64,000 nt of DNA from Symbiopectobacterium purcellii_A. GTDB lineage: Bacteria; Pseudomonadota; Gammaproteobacteria; Enterobacterales; Enterobacteriaceae. Location of the stretch: NCBI RefSeq assembly GCF_052050035.1, contig NZ_CP189882.1, positions 2,666,001-2,730,000 on the forward strand, read 5' to 3'. The notes under the pieces are model-generated. The model worked only from the letters and a program-made list of their open reading frames with translations, ran no database searches and had not been told where the DNA came from. This document shows, piece by piece, positions 8,068-17,078 of the stretch. The stretch's first letter is position 1. Every line of letters begins with the position of its first letter. The position numbers and the translations under genes are program-made.

Positions 8068-10749
8068 ATGTTAACCAGTATCCTGACTAAAGTTTTTGGC
8101 AGCCGTAACGATCGTACGCTGCGCCGTATGCGTAAAGTGGTTGAAGTGATCAGCCGTATGGAACCGGCCATCGAAGCTCTGTCGGATGATGAATTGAAGG
8201 CAAAAACAGCGGAATTCCGCGCGCGTCTTGAGAAAGGGGAAACCCTTGAAGCGTTGCTGCATGAAGCGTTTGCGGTGGTACGTGAAGCCAGTAAGCGTGT
8301 GTTTGGCATGCGCCACTTTGACGTTCAGTTGATGGGCGGCATGGTGCTGAACGAACGCTGCATCGCAGAAATGCGTACTGGTGAAGGTAAGACCCTGACC
8401 GCAACGTTGCCTGCCTACCTCAATGCCCTGACTGGTCGTGGCGTGCACGTGGTGACGGTGAACGACTACCTGGCACAGCGTGACGCCGAGAACAACCGCC
8501 CGCTGTTTGAATATCTTGGCCTCACCGTTGGTATCAACCTGCCGGGCATGCCTGCACCGGCTAAACGTGAAGCTTATGCGGCTGATATCACCTACGGTAC
8601 CAACAACGAATACGGCTTTGACTATCTGCGCGATAACATGGCATTTAGCCCGGAAGAGCGCGTGCAGCGTAAGCTTTACTATGCGCTGGTGGATGAGGTG
8701 GACTCCATCCTGATCGATGAAGCGCGTACGCCGCTGATCATCTCCGGTCCGGCGGAAGACAGTTCCGATCTCTATATTCGCGTTAACAAAATCATTCCGC
8801 ACCTGATTCGTCAGGAAAAAGAAGATTCAGATACCTTCCACGGTGAAGGGCACTTCTCGGTGGATGAAAAAGCGCGTCAGGTGAACCTGACCGAGCGCGG
8901 CCTGGTGCTGGTGGAAGAACTGCTGGTGAAACAATGCATCATGGATGAGGGTGAATCACTCTACTCGCCAACAAACATCATGTTAATGCACCACGTTACC
9001 GCAGCGCTGCGTGCGCACGTGCTTTTCACCCGTGATGTTGACTACATCGTGAAAGACGGCGAAGTGATCATCGTGGATGAGCACACCGGTCGTACAATGC
9101 AGGGGCGTCGCTGGTCTGATGGTTTGCATCAGGCAGTGGAAGCCAAAGAGAATGTGAAGATCCAGAACGAAAACCAGACGCTGGCATCGATCACCTTCCA
9201 GAACTACTTCCGCCTGTATGAGAAGCTGGCCGGGATGACCGGTACTGCCGATACCGAAGCGTTTGAATTCAGCTCCATCTACAAGCTCGATACCATTGTA
9301 GTGCCGACCAACCGCCCGATGATCCGTAAAGATTTACCCGATCTGGTCTACATGACCGAGCAGGAAAAGATCGACGCGATCATCGAAGATATTAAAGAGC
9401 GCAGCGTGAAGGGCCAGCCGGTGTTGGTGGGGACTATCTCCATCGAGAAATCGGAAGTGGTGTCAGAAGCGCTGACGAAAGCAGGCATCAAGCACAACGT
9501 CCTGAACGCCAAATTCCACGCCAAAGAAGCTGATATTGTTGCACAGGCAGGCCAGGCGGGTGCTGTGACTATCGCCACCAACATGGCAGGCCGTGGTACC
9601 GATATCGTGCTGGGTGGGAGCTTACAGGCCGATTTAGCGCTGCTGCACGATCCCGATGAAGCGGCGATTGCCGAGGCCAAAGCGGCGTGGCAAGTGCGTC
9701 ACGATGCGGTACTGGCTGCCGGCGGCTTGCACATTATCGGTACGGAACGTCATGAGTCACGCCGTATTGATAACCAGCTGCGTGGCCGTTCTGGTCGTCA
9801 GGGGGATGCAGGTTCTTCCCGTTTTTACCTGTCGATGGAAGATGCGCTGATGCGTATTTTTGCTTCCGATCGCGTCTCTAACATGATGCGTAAACTGGGG
9901 ATGAAACCCGGTGAGGCCATTGAGCACCCGTGGGTGACTAAAGCGATTGCTAACGCCCAGCGTAAGGTGGAAAGCCGCAACTTTGATATTCGTAAGCAGT
10001 TGCTGGAATATGATGACGTGGCTAACGATCAGCGTCGTGCCATTTACACCCAGCGTAATGAATTGCTGGACGTGGTGGATATCAGTGAAACCATCAATAG
10101 CATCCGTGAAGACGTGTTTAAGCTGACAATTGATAACCACATTCCGCCGCAGTCGCTGGAAGAGCAATGGGATATCGAAGGGCTGGAGCAGCGCCTTAAA
10201 AACGATTTTGACCTCGAGCTGCCGATTTCAGCCTGGTTGGATGAAGAGCACACGCTGCATGAAGAAACCTTGCGTGAGCGTATCCTGCAACAAGCCGTCG
10301 ATGGTTATCAGCGCAAAGAAGAAGTGGTTGGTGTCGATGTGATGCGCAACTTCGAGAAAGGCGTGATGCTGCAAACGTTGGATTCCCTGTGGAAAGAGCA
10401 TCTGGCGGCGATGGATTATCTGCGTCAGGGTATTCACCTGCGTGGCTATGCGCAGAAAGATCCGAAGCAGGAGTACAAGCGCGAATCCTTCTCCATGTTT
10501 GCCAACATGCTGGAGTCCTTGAAGTATGAAGTGATCTGCACGCTGAGCAAGGTGCAGGTCAGAATGCCGGAAGAAGTTGAAGCGCTGGAACAACAGCGCC
10601 AGCAACAGCTGAGCCACCAGAGCGACGATCAAATCAGCGCGGCGGCCGCGGCCGCTGGACAGGGGGATCGCAAGGTTGGTCGTAACGATCCGTGCCCGTG
10701 CGGTTCTGGTAAAAAGTACAAGCAGTGTCATGGCCGTTTGCAGCACTAA
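8068..10749 (+). CDS. secA: Preprotein translocase ATPase SecA
   Basis: Motor ATPase that drives precursor proteins through SecYEG. The 893-residue product has the first nucleotide-binding domain with Walker A MRTGEGKTLTATLP (about residue 102) and DEVDSILIDEARTPLI (about 209). The preprotein cross-linking domain, the second motor domain (TNMAGRGTDIVLGG) and the helical scaffold follow. It ends in the zinc-binding tail CPCGSGKKYKQCHG used for SecB binding. Just before that tail is an Ala-rich linker (SAAAAAAGQGD), a variable region in the family. It is downstream of secM, which should regulate it, and is followed by a terminator. Confidence 0.98.
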   Translation: MLTSILTKVFGSRNDRTLRRMRKVVEVISRMEPAIEALSDDELKAKTAEFRARLEKGETLEALLHEAFAVVREASKRVFGMRHFDVQLMGGMVLNERCIAEMRTGEGKTLTATLPAYLNALTGRGVHVVTVNDYLAQRDAENNRPLFEYLGLTVGINLPGMPAPAKREAYAADITYGTNNEYGFDYLRDNMAFSPEERVQRKLYYALVDEVDSILIDEARTPLIISGPAEDSSDLYIRVNKIIPHLIRQEKEDSDTFHGEGHFSVDEKARQVNLTERGLVLVEELLVKQCIMDEGESLYSPTNIMLMHHVTAALRAHVLFTRDVDYIVKDGEVIIVDEHTGRTMQGRRWSDGLHQAVEAKENVKIQNENQTLASITFQNYFRLYEKLAGMTGTADTEAFEFSSIYKLDTIVVPTNRPMIRKDLPDLVYMTEQEKIDAIIEDIKERSVKGQPVLVGTISIEKSEVVSEALTKAGIKHNVLNAKFHAKEADIVAQAGQAGAVTIATNMAGRGTDIVLGGSLQADLALLHDPDEAAIAEAKAAWQVRHDAVLAAGGLHIIGTERHESRRIDNQLRGRSGRQGDAGSSRFYLSMEDALMRIFASDRVSNMMRKLGMKPGEAIEHPWVTKAIANAQRKVESRNFDIRKQLLEYDDVANDQRRAIYTQRNELLDVVDISETINSIREDVFKLTIDNHIPPQSLEEQWDIEGLEQRLKNDFDLELPISAWLDEEHTLHEETLRERILQQAVDGYQRKEEVVGVDVMRNFEKGVMLQTLDSLWKEHLAAMDYLRQGIHLRGYAQKDPKQEYKRESFSMFANMLESLKYEVICTLSKVQVRMPEEVEALEQQRQQQLSHQSDDQISAAAAAAGQGDRKVGRNDPCPCGSGKKYKQCHGRLQH

Positions 10750-10777
10750 TGGCTCGCTTACTGTGATATAACGAAGA

Positions 10778-10799
10778 GGCGGTCAATGACCGCCTTTTA
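10778..10799 (+). terminator. Rho-independent terminator after secA
   Basis: GGCGGTCA and TGACCGCC form an 8-bp stem with a one-base loop, followed by TTTTAT. It separates secA from mutT. Confidence 0.85.
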
Positions 10800-10826
10800 T
10801 TTGGCTGGAATCTGGAGGAGTAAGTC

Positions 10827-11225
10827 GTGCGCAAACACCTGAACGTTGCGGTAGGCATTATTCGTAATGCGCAACGCGAGTTTTTTATTGCCCGTCGCCC
10901 TCAGGGCGTGCGCATGGGCGGGATGTGGGAGTTTCCTGGCGGAAAAGTGGAGCCGGGAGAAACCGCTGAGCAGGCGCTGATTCGCGAACTGCGTGAAGAG
11001 GCGGGGATTGAAGCGCTGGCACCAATAGCGCTAAACAGCAAAACCGTGGAAACCGATGAGCGCATCATTACGCTGCACTTCTTTATGGTTGAACGCTGGC
11101 AGGGAGAACCCTATGGGCGTGAGGGACAGCCTTCTCGCTGGCTGGATGCCGCGTCGCTGCTGGAAGATGAATTTCCTCCCGCCAACGCCGAGATGATCCG
11201 CTGGCTGAAGGAAACGCATTGCTAA
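10827..11225 (+). CDS. mutT: 8-oxo-dGTP diphosphatase MutT
   Basis: Nudix hydrolase that removes 8-oxo-dGTP from the nucleotide pool and so prevents A:T to C:G changes. The Nudix box is complete: GGKVEPGETAEQALIRELREEAG beginning about residue 37. It also keeps the family N-terminus (LNVAVGIIRN) and the C-terminal FPPANAEMI segment. 132 residues, the usual size. GTG start at 10827 with a very good GGAGGAG site seven bases upstream. It follows the secA terminator, so it probably has some transcription of its own. Confidence 0.95.
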   Translation: MRKHLNVAVGIIRNAQREFFIARRPQGVRMGGMWEFPGGKVEPGETAEQALIRELREEAGIEALAPIALNSKTVETDERIITLHFFMVERWQGEPYGREGQPSRWLDAASLLEDEFPPANAEMIRWLKETHC

Positions 11226-11261
11226 TTTGGTGCAATAACCCCGCTGATTAATCGTCAGGCG

Positions 11262-11462
11262 TTAATGGCGAGGTTCTTCACTCCATTCGTCACTGTCCGA
11301 AATATCTTCATTGCTCGGGATGCGCTTTTCTTCATCAGCCCATTCTCCGAGATCGATAAGCTGGCAGCGTTTGCTGCAAAAGGGGCGATAAGGGCTCTGT
11401 TCTCCCCACTCCACCGATTTTTTACAGGTGGGGCAGCTAACAGTGAAGGTTTCGTTATCCAT
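11262..11462 (-). CDS. yacG: DNA gyrase inhibitor YacG
   Basis: Small zinc-ribbon protein that binds GyrB and inhibits gyrase in E. coli. 66 residues with two cysteine pairs, CPTC at about 10-13 and CSKRC at about 29-33, spaced as in the family, then LIDLGEWADEEKRIPS and an acidic tail. It is encoded after zapD and coaE on the minus strand, the standard coaE-zapD-yacG order. Confidence 0.94.
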   Translation of the reverse strand: MDNETFTVSCPTCKKSVEWGEQSPYRPFCSKRCQLIDLGEWADEEKRIPSNEDISDSDEWSEEPRH

Positions 11463-11486
11463 GTTTTTTTCCTACAGCAATATCGG

Positions 11487-12239
11487 TTAACAACAGGCTA
11501 GCTCAAATGACAGGCGCGCGGGCACGTGGCCATTTTCGCTGTCTAAAGGCAAAAAGCGAATCGCAAAGCGTGATTTATGACCTGATACCTGAGGGTAGAG
11601 CTGATGCTCGATAGCCAATTGCAAACGAATCAGGTCGGCATCCACCGCGTTGTCTTGAAAGAATCCGTTCAAACTGGTTTGCGCCCGAAAAGTACCCGAG
11701 TGACGTATCAGCTCCAGCACCTGATCGAGCGAGTTCTTTAACGGTGACAGCGAGTGTAGCCAGGTGTCTATTACCTGTTGCTTCTGCGCCTGCGGCTGAT
11801 GCAGCCACAGATGCAGAGTTGGCACATCGAAACTGCAACAACCACCTGGAATGCTCAGGCGCTGCCGTACCATGCCAATCAGCTTGTCTTCGCGCAAAAA
11901 TTGACCCATGCGCGGCGCGGACATCAGCACCGCCGCGAGTTGCTTCAAACGCTGGCGCAGCGCATGGATGCGGTCATGATCGACGCCGGGTACATCGCTC
12001 CATTGCAGCAGCTTTTGTTGCTGACGTTCCAGCTCTTTAAGCAATTCTGTGCGAATGTCTCCACGTTCTAGCACGTCGAGTAAATCGACCACGGCGCGGA
12101 AGAAGGCAAGCGCACTGCCCATATCTGCCCAACTGTGATTTTCATGCAACTGTTGCAGCAGCGTTTCCAAACGTAGCCAGGTACGCATCTTTTCATTAAG
12201 TGGGTATTCAAACAACACGGTGGAAAGGGCATCGCTCAT
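11487..12239 (-). CDS. zapD: Cell division protein ZapD
   Basis: Cytoplasmic Z-ring associated protein that crosslinks FtsZ filaments by binding the FtsZ C-terminal peptide. Recognised by VLFEYPLNEKMRTWLRLE near the N-terminus, FLREDKLIGMVRQRLSIPGGCCSFDVPTLHLWLH in the middle and GHKSRFAIRFLPLDSENGHVP near the C-terminus, ending FELACC. The start at 12239 (MSDALSTVLFEYPL) puts the conserved block near residue 8; a longer frame to 12317 would run into coaE and has no family support. 250 residues. Two bases separate it from coaE, so they form one operon. Confidence 0.94.
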   Translation of the reverse strand: MSDALSTVLFEYPLNEKMRTWLRLETLLQQLHENHSWADMGSALAFFRAVVDLLDVLERGDIRTELLKELERQQQKLLQWSDVPGVDHDRIHALRQRLKQLAAVLMSAPRMGQFLREDKLIGMVRQRLSIPGGCCSFDVPTLHLWLHQPQAQKQQVIDTWLHSLSPLKNSLDQVLELIRHSGTFRAQTSLNGFFQDNAVDADLIRLQLAIEHQLYPQVSGHKSRFAIRFLPLDSENGHVPARLSFELACC

Positions 12240-12241
12240 TG

Positions 12242-12859
12242 TTACTTGTCCTGTCGGTCGTTGTCGGCAGCAAGGGCGAGGTAGCGTTGATGTAACGCGG
12301 CAACCTGTTCCATCCACGCCCCGGGGCGACCGTTGTTATCAATAATGTCATCTGCACAGGCCAACCGCTGTTCACGCGTTGCCTGTGCCGCGAGTATGTT
12401 CTCTGCCTGCTGGCGATTTACCTTGTCGCGAGCAAGCAGGCGTTCTAATTGCGTGTCTCTTTCCACATCAACCACGGCTACGCGCTGCGCCAGGGATTGC
12501 AACCCATTCTCCACCAACAGCGGCACCACCCACAGCACATAGGGGCCTGTTGCCTGCTGCCATTTTTGCCGTGTTTCTGCATGAATCAAGGGGTGCAAGA
12601 GGGCATTTAGCCACGTTTTATCCTCTGTTGAGGAAAAGATGCGCTGGCGGAGCATGGCACGATTCAAAGTGCCATCACTGTTCAGCATATCGTTACCAAA
12701 ATGCGCCTGAATAGCCGATAACGCTGGCGCACCGGGTTCTACCACCTGACGAGCGATGACATCGGCATCGACAACCGGGATCCCGAAGGCGTCGAAGGCA
12801 TCGGCAACTGTGCTTTTGCCGCTGCCGATTCCACCGGTTAAGGCTACGATATATGTCAT
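12242..12859 (-). CDS. coaE: Dephospho-CoA kinase CoaE
   Basis: Last enzyme of coenzyme A synthesis; phosphorylates the 3'-hydroxyl of dephospho-CoA. P-loop GGIGSGKST near residue 9, then FDAFGIPVVDADVIARQVVEPG, HPLIHAETRQ near 90 and the lid region LLARDKVNRQQAENILAAQATREQR. 205 residues, as expected. It heads the coaE-zapD-yacG operon and is divergent from guaC, as in E. coli. Confidence 0.96.
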   Translation of the reverse strand: MTYIVALTGGIGSGKSTVADAFDAFGIPVVDADVIARQVVEPGAPALSAIQAHFGNDMLNSDGTLNRAMLRQRIFSSTEDKTWLNALLHPLIHAETRQKWQQATGPYVLWVVPLLVENGLQSLAQRVAVVDVERDTQLERLLARDKVNRQQAENILAAQATREQRLACADDIIDNNGRPGAWMEQVAALHQRYLALAADNDRQDK

Positions 12860-13044
12860 AATGCGTTGTGTGAAAATGAGCAGGTAAATTTATGGGATTC
12901 TAGTCCAAATAAAGGGAAATTCGCAGTCTTGTTGTTGCATTATTACTGCGTATGATGAGGTAACTGGGAATGGCCTTCGCCCGTTGTACTTTACGTGGCC
13001 GCATTGCTGGCATACTCGCCGCTATAACCAGGAAGATAACCGTC

Positions 13045-13360
13045 ATGCGTATTGAAGAAGATCTGAAGCTCGGTTTCAAAAATGTCCTTATTCGCCCCAA
13101 GCGTTCTAGCTTGAAAAGTCGTTCTGACGTTGAATTGGAACGCCAATTCACCTTCCTTCATGCTCAGACCACTTGGTCTGGTGTACCGGTAATTGCTGCC
13201 AATATGGATACCGTAGGCACCTTTCGCATGGCGCGTGCGCTGGCGGAGTTTGACGTGCTGACTGCGGTACATAAGCACTACAGCGTGGAGCAGTGGGCGC
13301 AGTTCACGCCTAGGAATTTCAAACTTTTTGGTGCCCCTGATTTCGGGTGCTGGCAACGAT
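13045..13360 (+). pseudogene. guaC: Truncated GMP reductase guaC
   Basis: The N-terminal part of GMP reductase (NADPH-dependent GMP to IMP) is clear: MRIEEDLKLGFKNVLIRPKRSSLKSRSDVELERQF through MDTVGTF and TAVHKHYSVEQWAQF. After about 88 residues homology stops near 13,308. About 50 unrelated bases follow, then the IS5a copy begins at 13,361. The remaining three quarters of the protein, including the catalytic cysteine loop, are absent from the window. The start codon and position divergent from coaE are the native ones. Loss of function is certain unless the rest is supplied elsewhere. Confidence 0.9.
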
Positions 13361-14397
13361 AAACTAGTTGCTGAATAGAGACTTGCATTTTTTGTCAGGC
13401 TATTGAGAATAAAAAGAGGTTTAACTTAGAGAATAAAGGTTTGAAATGATCAACAAAGAGCGGTTGTTACGAGATAATCGTTTATGTAAAGCAATCATTG
13501 GATTATCAGTCGAAGAATTGAAAAATTTAGCAGCTGAATTTTCAGCTTGTTATTTGATTTATCGGAAAAAGAATCGAAAAGATCACGAGCGGCAGATGGG
13601 TGCAGGGCAGAAAGGATTTATCCCAACCCCATTAGATAAACTGCTTTTTATTTTATTGTATTTAAAATGTTATCCGACCTATGATTTGCAAGGACTTCTT
13701 TTTGGTTTAGATAGAACACGGGTATGTCGCTGGGTAAAAATATTATTGCCGGTTTTAGAGATGACCTTGGGGCGAGAATGTGTTTTGCCCGCTCGTCAAA
13801 TTCGCTCTGCTGAGGAATTTTTTCGCGCCTTTCCTGGAGTTAAAGACGTCTTTATTGATGGGACAGAGCGACCTGTCCAAAAGCCTAAGAATCTGCGTCG
13901 GCGAAAAAAAATGTATTCGGGAAAGAAAAGACAGACCACTCGAAAAGGGCTTATTATGACTGACGAAACAAGGCAAATTGGATTTATCCCCATGAGCAAA
14001 AATGGGCGCCGTCACGATAAACGCTTACTCGATAAAGTCGATATAATTCGCCATATTCCTCCTGAGGTAACCATCTGGGCAGATACCGGTTTTCAAGGTA
14101 TAGATAAACAGCATCCTAATACACAAATCCCAAAAAAAGGAACTCGAAAAAGACCTTTATCGCCTGAACAAAAACAAGAAAATAAAATAATCTCGGGCAT
14201 CCGTATTACAGTTGAAGACGCCATCGCGGGTATCAAGCGCCTCGGTTGCATGACCCAAATTTTACGGAATCGTAGACCCTTTATTGATGATACCTTCTTA
14301 CTCCTTAGCGCCGGTCTTTGGAATTTCCATCTCAGAACAGCGTAAAATTTACTTCAATCACCGAAACACCCTTATTTCACTATTAAGCAACACGCTT
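13361..14397 (+). mobile_element. IS5a copy 1 (IS5 family, ISL2-like, 1037 bp)
   Basis: Full-length copy with imperfect inverted ends AAACTAGTTGCTGAATAG and, reversed, AAGCGTGTTGCTTAATAG. The 1037-bp limits were fixed from the copy at 38160-39196, which sits in a known target with a 3-bp duplication. Here the flanks do not match (GAT left, AAT right): the left side is the guaC remnant and the right side an IS256 fragment. So this junction arose by recombination or deletion rather than simple insertion. Confidence 0.9.
13446..14345 (+). CDS. IS5a transposase (intact reading frame)
   Basis: 299-residue DDE transposase. An N-terminal helix-turn-helix region is seen in KLLFILLYLKCYPTYDLQGLLFGLDRTRVCRW. 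The likely catalytic triad is the Asp in VFIDGTER, the Asp in IWADTGFQG and the Glu in the VE-AIAGIKR block. This copy has Asp where all other copies have His directly after that Glu (VEDAIAG against VEHAIAG), so activity may be altered. The same protein is seen intact at 31732-32631, 38245-39144 and 40043-40942. Confidence 0.88.
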   Translation: MINKERLLRDNRLCKAIIGLSVEELKNLAAEFSACYLIYRKKNRKDHERQMGAGQKGFIPTPLDKLLFILLYLKCYPTYDLQGLLFGLDRTRVCRWVKILLPVLEMTLGRECVLPARQIRSAEEFFRAFPGVKDVFIDGTERPVQKPKNLRRRKKMYSGKKRQTTRKGLIMTDETRQIGFIPMSKNGRRHDKRLLDKVDIIRHIPPEVTIWADTGFQGIDKQHPNTQIPKKGTRKRPLSPEQKQENKIISGIRITVEDAIAGIKRLGCMTQILRNRRPFIDDTFLLLSAGLWNFHLRTA

Positions 14398-14529
14398 AAT
14401 GGCATCAGGAAAGCCCTTCAGGCCATCGCAGCAGGCGATGAATATGTCCTGTAGCCCACGATTTTTCAGTTCTGTCATTACAGATAACCAGAACTTGGCC
14501 CCCTCGGTTTTGGCTATCCATAGCCCCAG
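14398..14529 (-). mobile_element. IS256 internal fragment
   Basis: About 130 bases matching the middle of the complete IS256 transposase at 48842-50053, the part encoding LGLWIAKTEGAKFWLSVMTELKNRGL to CCDGLKGFPDAI, on the minus strand. It is bounded by IS5a on the left and IS30 on the right; neither IS256 end is present. Confidence 0.85.
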
Positions 14530-15632
14530 GCCCCATTCCCAGTCGAAATGCAACAAAGTGACCCACTGGCCAGACCCGGATAAAATCACCGTTCTGGCCC
14601 TACTGGAGATCCCGTTGCATGCAGGGAAAACATCTGACTCACAAAGAGCGGTTCTACATCGAAAAACGGCGTGGTGATGGGGTTAACCAGGCCACCATCG
14701 CCCGGGAACTGGAGCTTCCTCGTTCTACCATCAGCAGGGAGCTCAGACGCAATACCGACGCCGCTTTCAACGGGGTCTATTCCTGCAGAAGGGCCGAAAC
14801 GTTGGCCAGAGGGCGGCGGCAGAAAACTCGGCCGGACAGCGTGATTAACCAGCTTGAACCGCACATTCAGGACTTTATCAGAACGGCGCTGTCTACCCAC
14901 ACCTCACCTGAGGTCATCAGTGGGCGCCTGGTCCTGGAATTTGGCCTGTCCGTCAGCAAGAACTCGCTCTATCGCTATATCCAGCAGGAGCGCCGGGCCG
15001 GCGGTGAGCTGTATCAGCAGCTCCCTCATCGGGGTAAACGGTATAACTATCAGACCGATGAGAACAAACGCGGTCCTATTCCCAACCGTGTTGGCATTGA
15101 GCAGCGGCCGGCCGTTGCTGACCTCAAGCAGGAACCCGGGCATTTCGAGATTGACACCATCTTTGGCAAAGATCAGAAATCATTCCTGCTGACGGTGGTC
15201 GATAAAGCCGTCAAGCTGGTCATCATTCGCAAACTGCCCAACAAGCGAGCAGAGACAGTGGTAGCGGCCTTCAGGGACATCGTTGCCAATACCTTCTGCG
15301 AGTTTAAAACCCTGACTGCTGACAACGGTTCTGAATTTTCCCAGCACGGGGAAATTACAAAAGTCACGGGGGCACCGGTCTACTTTGCCCGGCCATATCA
15401 TTCCTGGGAACGCGGGTTGAATGAGCATACCAACGGGCTGATACGGCGTTTTTACCCGAAGGGAACGGACTTCAATTATGTCACCCATCGCAAGGTTGCA
15501 GCACTCGAACACCTGCTCAATACGCGAGGCCGAAAATCGCTGGGTTATCGTTCTCCAAATGAGGTATTTTTAACGCACTTACAGGCGGCATAATGCCCTA
15601 CCGTTTTGTTGCGTTTCGACTGGGAATGGGGC
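14530..15632 (+). mobile_element. IS30-family element copy 1 (1103 bp)
   Basis: Inverted ends GCCCCATTCCCAGTCGAAA and its complement, with the transposase between. The interrupted copy at 39615-41757 gives the same 1103 bp once its IS5a insert and 3-bp duplication are subtracted, which supports the limits. The left flank is IS256 sequence; the right flank is the 3' side of ampE. Confidence 0.88.
14619..15593 (+). CDS. IS30-family transposase (intact)
   Basis: 324 residues. The N-terminal HTH is typical of the family (LTHKERFYIEKRRGDGVNQATIARELELPRSTISRELRRN). The catalytic core shows FEIDTIFGK (Asp), LTADNGSEF (Asp) and the Glu in HSWERGLNEHTNGLIRRFYPKG, the IS30 signature region. No internal stops, so it may be active. 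Confidence 0.92.
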   Translation: MQGKHLTHKERFYIEKRRGDGVNQATIARELELPRSTISRELRRNTDAAFNGVYSCRRAETLARGRRQKTRPDSVINQLEPHIQDFIRTALSTHTSPEVISGRLVLEFGLSVSKNSLYRYIQQERRAGGELYQQLPHRGKRYNYQTDENKRGPIPNRVGIEQRPAVADLKQEPGHFEIDTIFGKDQKSFLLTVVDKAVKLVIIRKLPNKRAETVVAAFRDIVANTFCEFKTLTADNGSEFSQHGEITKVTGAPVYFARPYHSWERGLNEHTNGLIRRFYPKGTDFNYVTHRKVAALEHLLNTRGRKSLGYRSPNEVFLTHLQAA

Positions 15633-15660
15633 CATTGTGGCACACACCGCCAGACGCAAC

Positions 15661-16506
15661 TCAAAGCAACGTACCATAAATCGTGAGCGCAGCCACCATC
15701 ACCACAGAGACCTTTTTCGCGAGTATTACCGCGGCGCGCGGCGCATCAATGGGGTCGGTGTGAGATTCGCGAACCAGAGAAAATTGCGCCAATTGCGTAA
15801 CAACCCAATAGGGAGAATGTTGCAAATCGCCCAACGATGCCAGCCAGGCAGGAAGCGCTTTTTCGCCATGGCCCAACAGCGCATAGGTGATCCCCGCCAA
15901 ACGTGCCGGGATCCAATCCAACCAGCGCAACACGGCATCTACGCCTGATTGGGTACGCACTAAAGGCGTGTGATGCCGCGCCAGGCAGGTTTGGCGAGCG
16001 CGTAAAATGGCATAACCAACCAGCGCTATCGGCCCGTATGGCCCAGCGACCACAAACCAGAACAGCGGAGCCAGATAAAACCGAAAGTTGAGCCACAGCA
16101 GTGCATTCTGCAATTCGCTCAGTTTTTCGCGCTCGGTGGCATCCAGCGGTAAACCATGAATCAGCGCCAGCTCTTCTGCCAGCGCCTGCATCGCATCCTG
16201 TTCACCCCGTTGTGCTGCGCCAAGGTAATTCTGGTAATGCTGCCGCACCTCGCCAGCACCAATGCACAACAGTACGATAGCAATCCAGAGCAACAGCCCC
16301 ACCAGCCAAAATAATACCCCCTTCGCCAGCCACAGCAGCACAGCGGTTACAGCCATTCCCAACATGGCTAACAGCAACGTCTGCAACAAAGAGGGGGTTG
16401 AGAGGCGGCGAAAAATTATTTCCAGATGGGTGTCTATCTGCCAGCGATCGTTTTTTTTAAACAAACGCTCCCACGTCAGGGCCAGTAGCAAGGTAAACAG
16501 GGTCAT
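15661..16506 (-). CDS. ampE: AmpE inner-membrane protein
   Basis: Polytopic membrane protein encoded with AmpD; proposed sensory role in beta-lactamase regulation, molecular function unclear. 281 residues with several hydrophobic segments (for example LLQTLLLAMLGMAVTAVLLWL, FWLVGLLLWIAIVLLCIGAG and a C-terminal VSVVMVAALTIYG) and the family start MTLFTLLLALTWERLFK. It overlaps the ampD stop by four bases. The IS30 end lies only about 28 bases beyond its stop. Relative to coaE and guaC this pair is inverted compared with E. coli. Confidence 0.93.
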   Translation of the reverse strand: MTLFTLLLALTWERLFKKNDRWQIDTHLEIIFRRLSTPSLLQTLLLAMLGMAVTAVLLWLAKGVLFWLVGLLLWIAIVLLCIGAGEVRQHYQNYLGAAQRGEQDAMQALAEELALIHGLPLDATEREKLSELQNALLWLNFRFYLAPLFWFVVAGPYGPIALVGYAILRARQTCLARHHTPLVRTQSGVDAVLRWLDWIPARLAGITYALLGHGEKALPAWLASLGDLQHSPYWVVTQLAQFSLVRESHTDPIDAPRAAVILAKKVSVVMVAALTIYGTLL

Positions 16507-17078
16507 GAGCGCACATTCCTCTTATCGTCAATTTTCGGCACCGAGATCAAGTGGTGATAGTGCTGCCAGTCAAAGGCCGGACCGGGGTCAGTTTTACGCT
16601 GAGGGGCTATATCACTGTGCCCGGTAATGCACTGTGGCGTAATAGGGTAATGGTTCAACAACAACCGAGTAATACAGGCCAGCTGTTGGTATTGCTCCTG
16701 AGTAAAAGGTAGCGTATCGGTGCCTTCCAGTTCGATACCAATGGAGAAATCGTTACACCGCTCACGGCCGGCAAACTGAGATACCCCGGCATGCCAGGCG
16801 CGTTTATCAAAAGGGACATATTGCACAATACCGCCATCACGACGAATCAGGCAGTGTGCCGACACCCGCAAATGGCTGATATCCTGAAAATAGGGATGCG
16901 CCTGGGGATCGAGCGTCGCCGTGAACAGTTGGTCGATATAGGGGCCGCCAAACTCTCCCGGCGGTAAGCTGATATTGTGTATCACCAGCAATGAAGGAAG
17001 CTCTGCGTCAGGGCGCGCATCACAATGGGGAGAAGTCACCCGTTTTACGCCTGTTAACCAACCCGCTTCCAACTGCAT
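16503..17078 (-). CDS. ampD: 1,6-anhydro-N-acetylmuramyl-L-alanine amidase AmpD
   Basis: Cytoplasmic zinc amidase of muropeptide recycling; its loss derepresses AmpC-type beta-lactamases where ampR is present. 191 residues of the amidase_2 fold: LLVIHNISLPPGEFGG (zinc His), SAHCLIRRDGGIVQYVPFDKRAWHAG, SIGIELEG (catalytic Glu) and ITGHSDIAPQRKTDPGPAFDW (zinc His and Asp). All key residues are present, so it should be functional. nadC, its divergent neighbour in E. coli, is not found upstream; only about 120 bases of anonymous sequence precede the IS91 element. Confidence 0.95.
   Translation of the reverse strand: MQLEAGWLTGVKRVTSPHCDARPDAELPSLLVIHNISLPPGEFGGPYIDQLFTATLDPQAHPYFQDISHLRVSAHCLIRRDGGIVQYVPFDKRAWHAGVSQFAGRERCNDFSIGIELEGTDTLPFTQEQYQQLACITRLLLNHYPITPQCITGHSDIAPQRKTDPGPAFDWQHYHHLISVPKIDDKRNVRS

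Noticed and set aside
13309..13360. About 50 bases between guaC and IS5a as part of another gene
   Set aside because: All three frames were read; none gave a recognisable product, so only the guaC remnant is called.
13755..14015. An 86-residue frame (MTAPIFAHGDKSNLP...) found in every IS5a copy
   Set aside because: Its repetition comes only from IS5a copy number; it lies antisense to the DDE core and has no ribosome site.
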